A program made the translations under genes and the position numbers. Below are positions 6,270 through 6,468 of a stretch of DNA of 6,468 nt, one piece after another; the first letter of the stretch is position 1; each line of letters opens with the position of its first letter. Below the pieces are notes generated by a model, which did not search any database, was not told where the DNA came from, and saw only the letters and a program-made list of their open reading frames with translations. The DNA lies in the NCBI GenBank assembly GCA_028711905.1, contig JAQTRI010000215.1:1-6468 (forward strand), written 5' to 3'. Source of the stretch: Candidatus Wallbacteria bacterium (GTDB lineage Bacteria; Muiribacteriota; JAQTZZ01).

Positions 6270-6468
6270 TCAGCCCCGAATCTTTCCCGCGATTCTTATT
6301 ATCTCATTCAAGTCTTCTATCATAAACAATTTTCCGGAAGCGGGCAATTGTTCCGACTCCAATTCCCAAATCAGTTCCCGCTTAAGGTAAACAGCCCACC
6401 ACCCCGCTTCAAGGGCTGGATTGATGTCCGAGCGTGGACTGTTACCGACCATGATCGTGTTCTGCCCG
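6270..6468 (-). CDS. HAD-superfamily hydrolase, C-terminal part (5' end outside window)
   Basis: The reading frame is open from the window edge (first full codon at 6467) to a TGA at 6272-6270. The first visible residues, GQNTIMVGNSPRSDINPALE, match HAD motif IV: a hydrophobic strand followed by G-N-S and a downstream S-D that binds the catalytic Mg2+. AGWWAVYLKR follows, then a C-terminal stretch with IWELE and a closing helix. This resembles the COG1011-type haloacid-dehalogenase-like phosphatases, which commonly hydrolyse small phosphorylated metabolites; the substrate cannot be told. The nucleophile motif DxDxT and the cap domain would lie upstream of the window. An internal ATG at 6452 sits inside motif IV and is not the true start. 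The stop codon is one base from the kinase ATG, so the two genes are probably one operon. Confidence 0.85.
   Translation of the reverse strand, partial: GQNTIMVGNSPRSDINPALEAGWWAVYLKRELIWELESEQLPASGKLFMIEDLNEIIRIAGKIRG

Noticed and set aside
1..6468. CRISPR array, insertion sequence, phage gene, tRNA or attachment site.
   Set aside because: No regularly spaced repeats, transposase or integrase motifs, tRNA-like folds or terminal repeats were seen. The window is core genome.

Overview
The window is a minus-strand gene block read from high to low coordinates: the 3' end of a HAD-family hydrolase, a large TPR-containing Ser/Thr protein kinase, rpsU (ribosomal protein bS21), a 34-residue membrane peptide gene, dnaG (primase) and rpoD (primary sigma-70 factor). 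rpsU-dnaG-rpoD is the classical macromolecular-synthesis (MMS) operon, which joins translation, replication priming and transcription initiation. I find no convincing gene on the plus strand. The only non-coding stretches are about 160 bases between the kinase and rpsU start codons' flanks, about 88 bases before dnaG, and 57 bases after rpoD.

Organism: a bacterium with mid-range GC. It has bS21, a compact sigma-70 that keeps a region 1.1-like domain but lacks the long non-conserved insert of E. coli RpoD, and a eukaryote-like kinase fused to TPRs. This fits a deep-branching, Gram-negative-like lineage (deltaproteobacteria-like or a candidate phylum) better than Enterobacteria or typical Firmicutes. 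The sequence alone does not fix the phylum.

Layout. At 6270-6468 a truncated HAD phosphatase ends one base before the ATG of the kinase (3452-6268), so these two are probably co-transcribed and translationally coupled. The kinase has two N-terminal membrane helices, a long cytoplasmic TPR-type solenoid and a C-terminal kinase domain. A good promoter (TTGACT, 17-base spacer, TAATAT) then starts the MMS unit. Its -10 lies in one arm of a long interrupted inverted repeat. rpsU is followed by a 34-codon ORF with its own Shine-Dalgarno site, which encodes a single-span membrane peptide. A Rho-independent terminator separates this pair from dnaG. Just upstream of the hairpin, a perfect TTGACA may belong to a promoter for dnaG-rpoD that starts after the terminator. 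dnaG and rpoD are 13 bases apart and tightly coupled.

Points for a second look: the unannotated membrane peptide inside the MMS operon, the terminator/promoter overlap, the inverted repeat at the rpsU promoter, a CxxC pair (the only cysteines) in sigma region 4, the inverted domain order and possible alpha-C substitution in the kinase, and repeated use of GGGGTG as the Shine-Dalgarno core.
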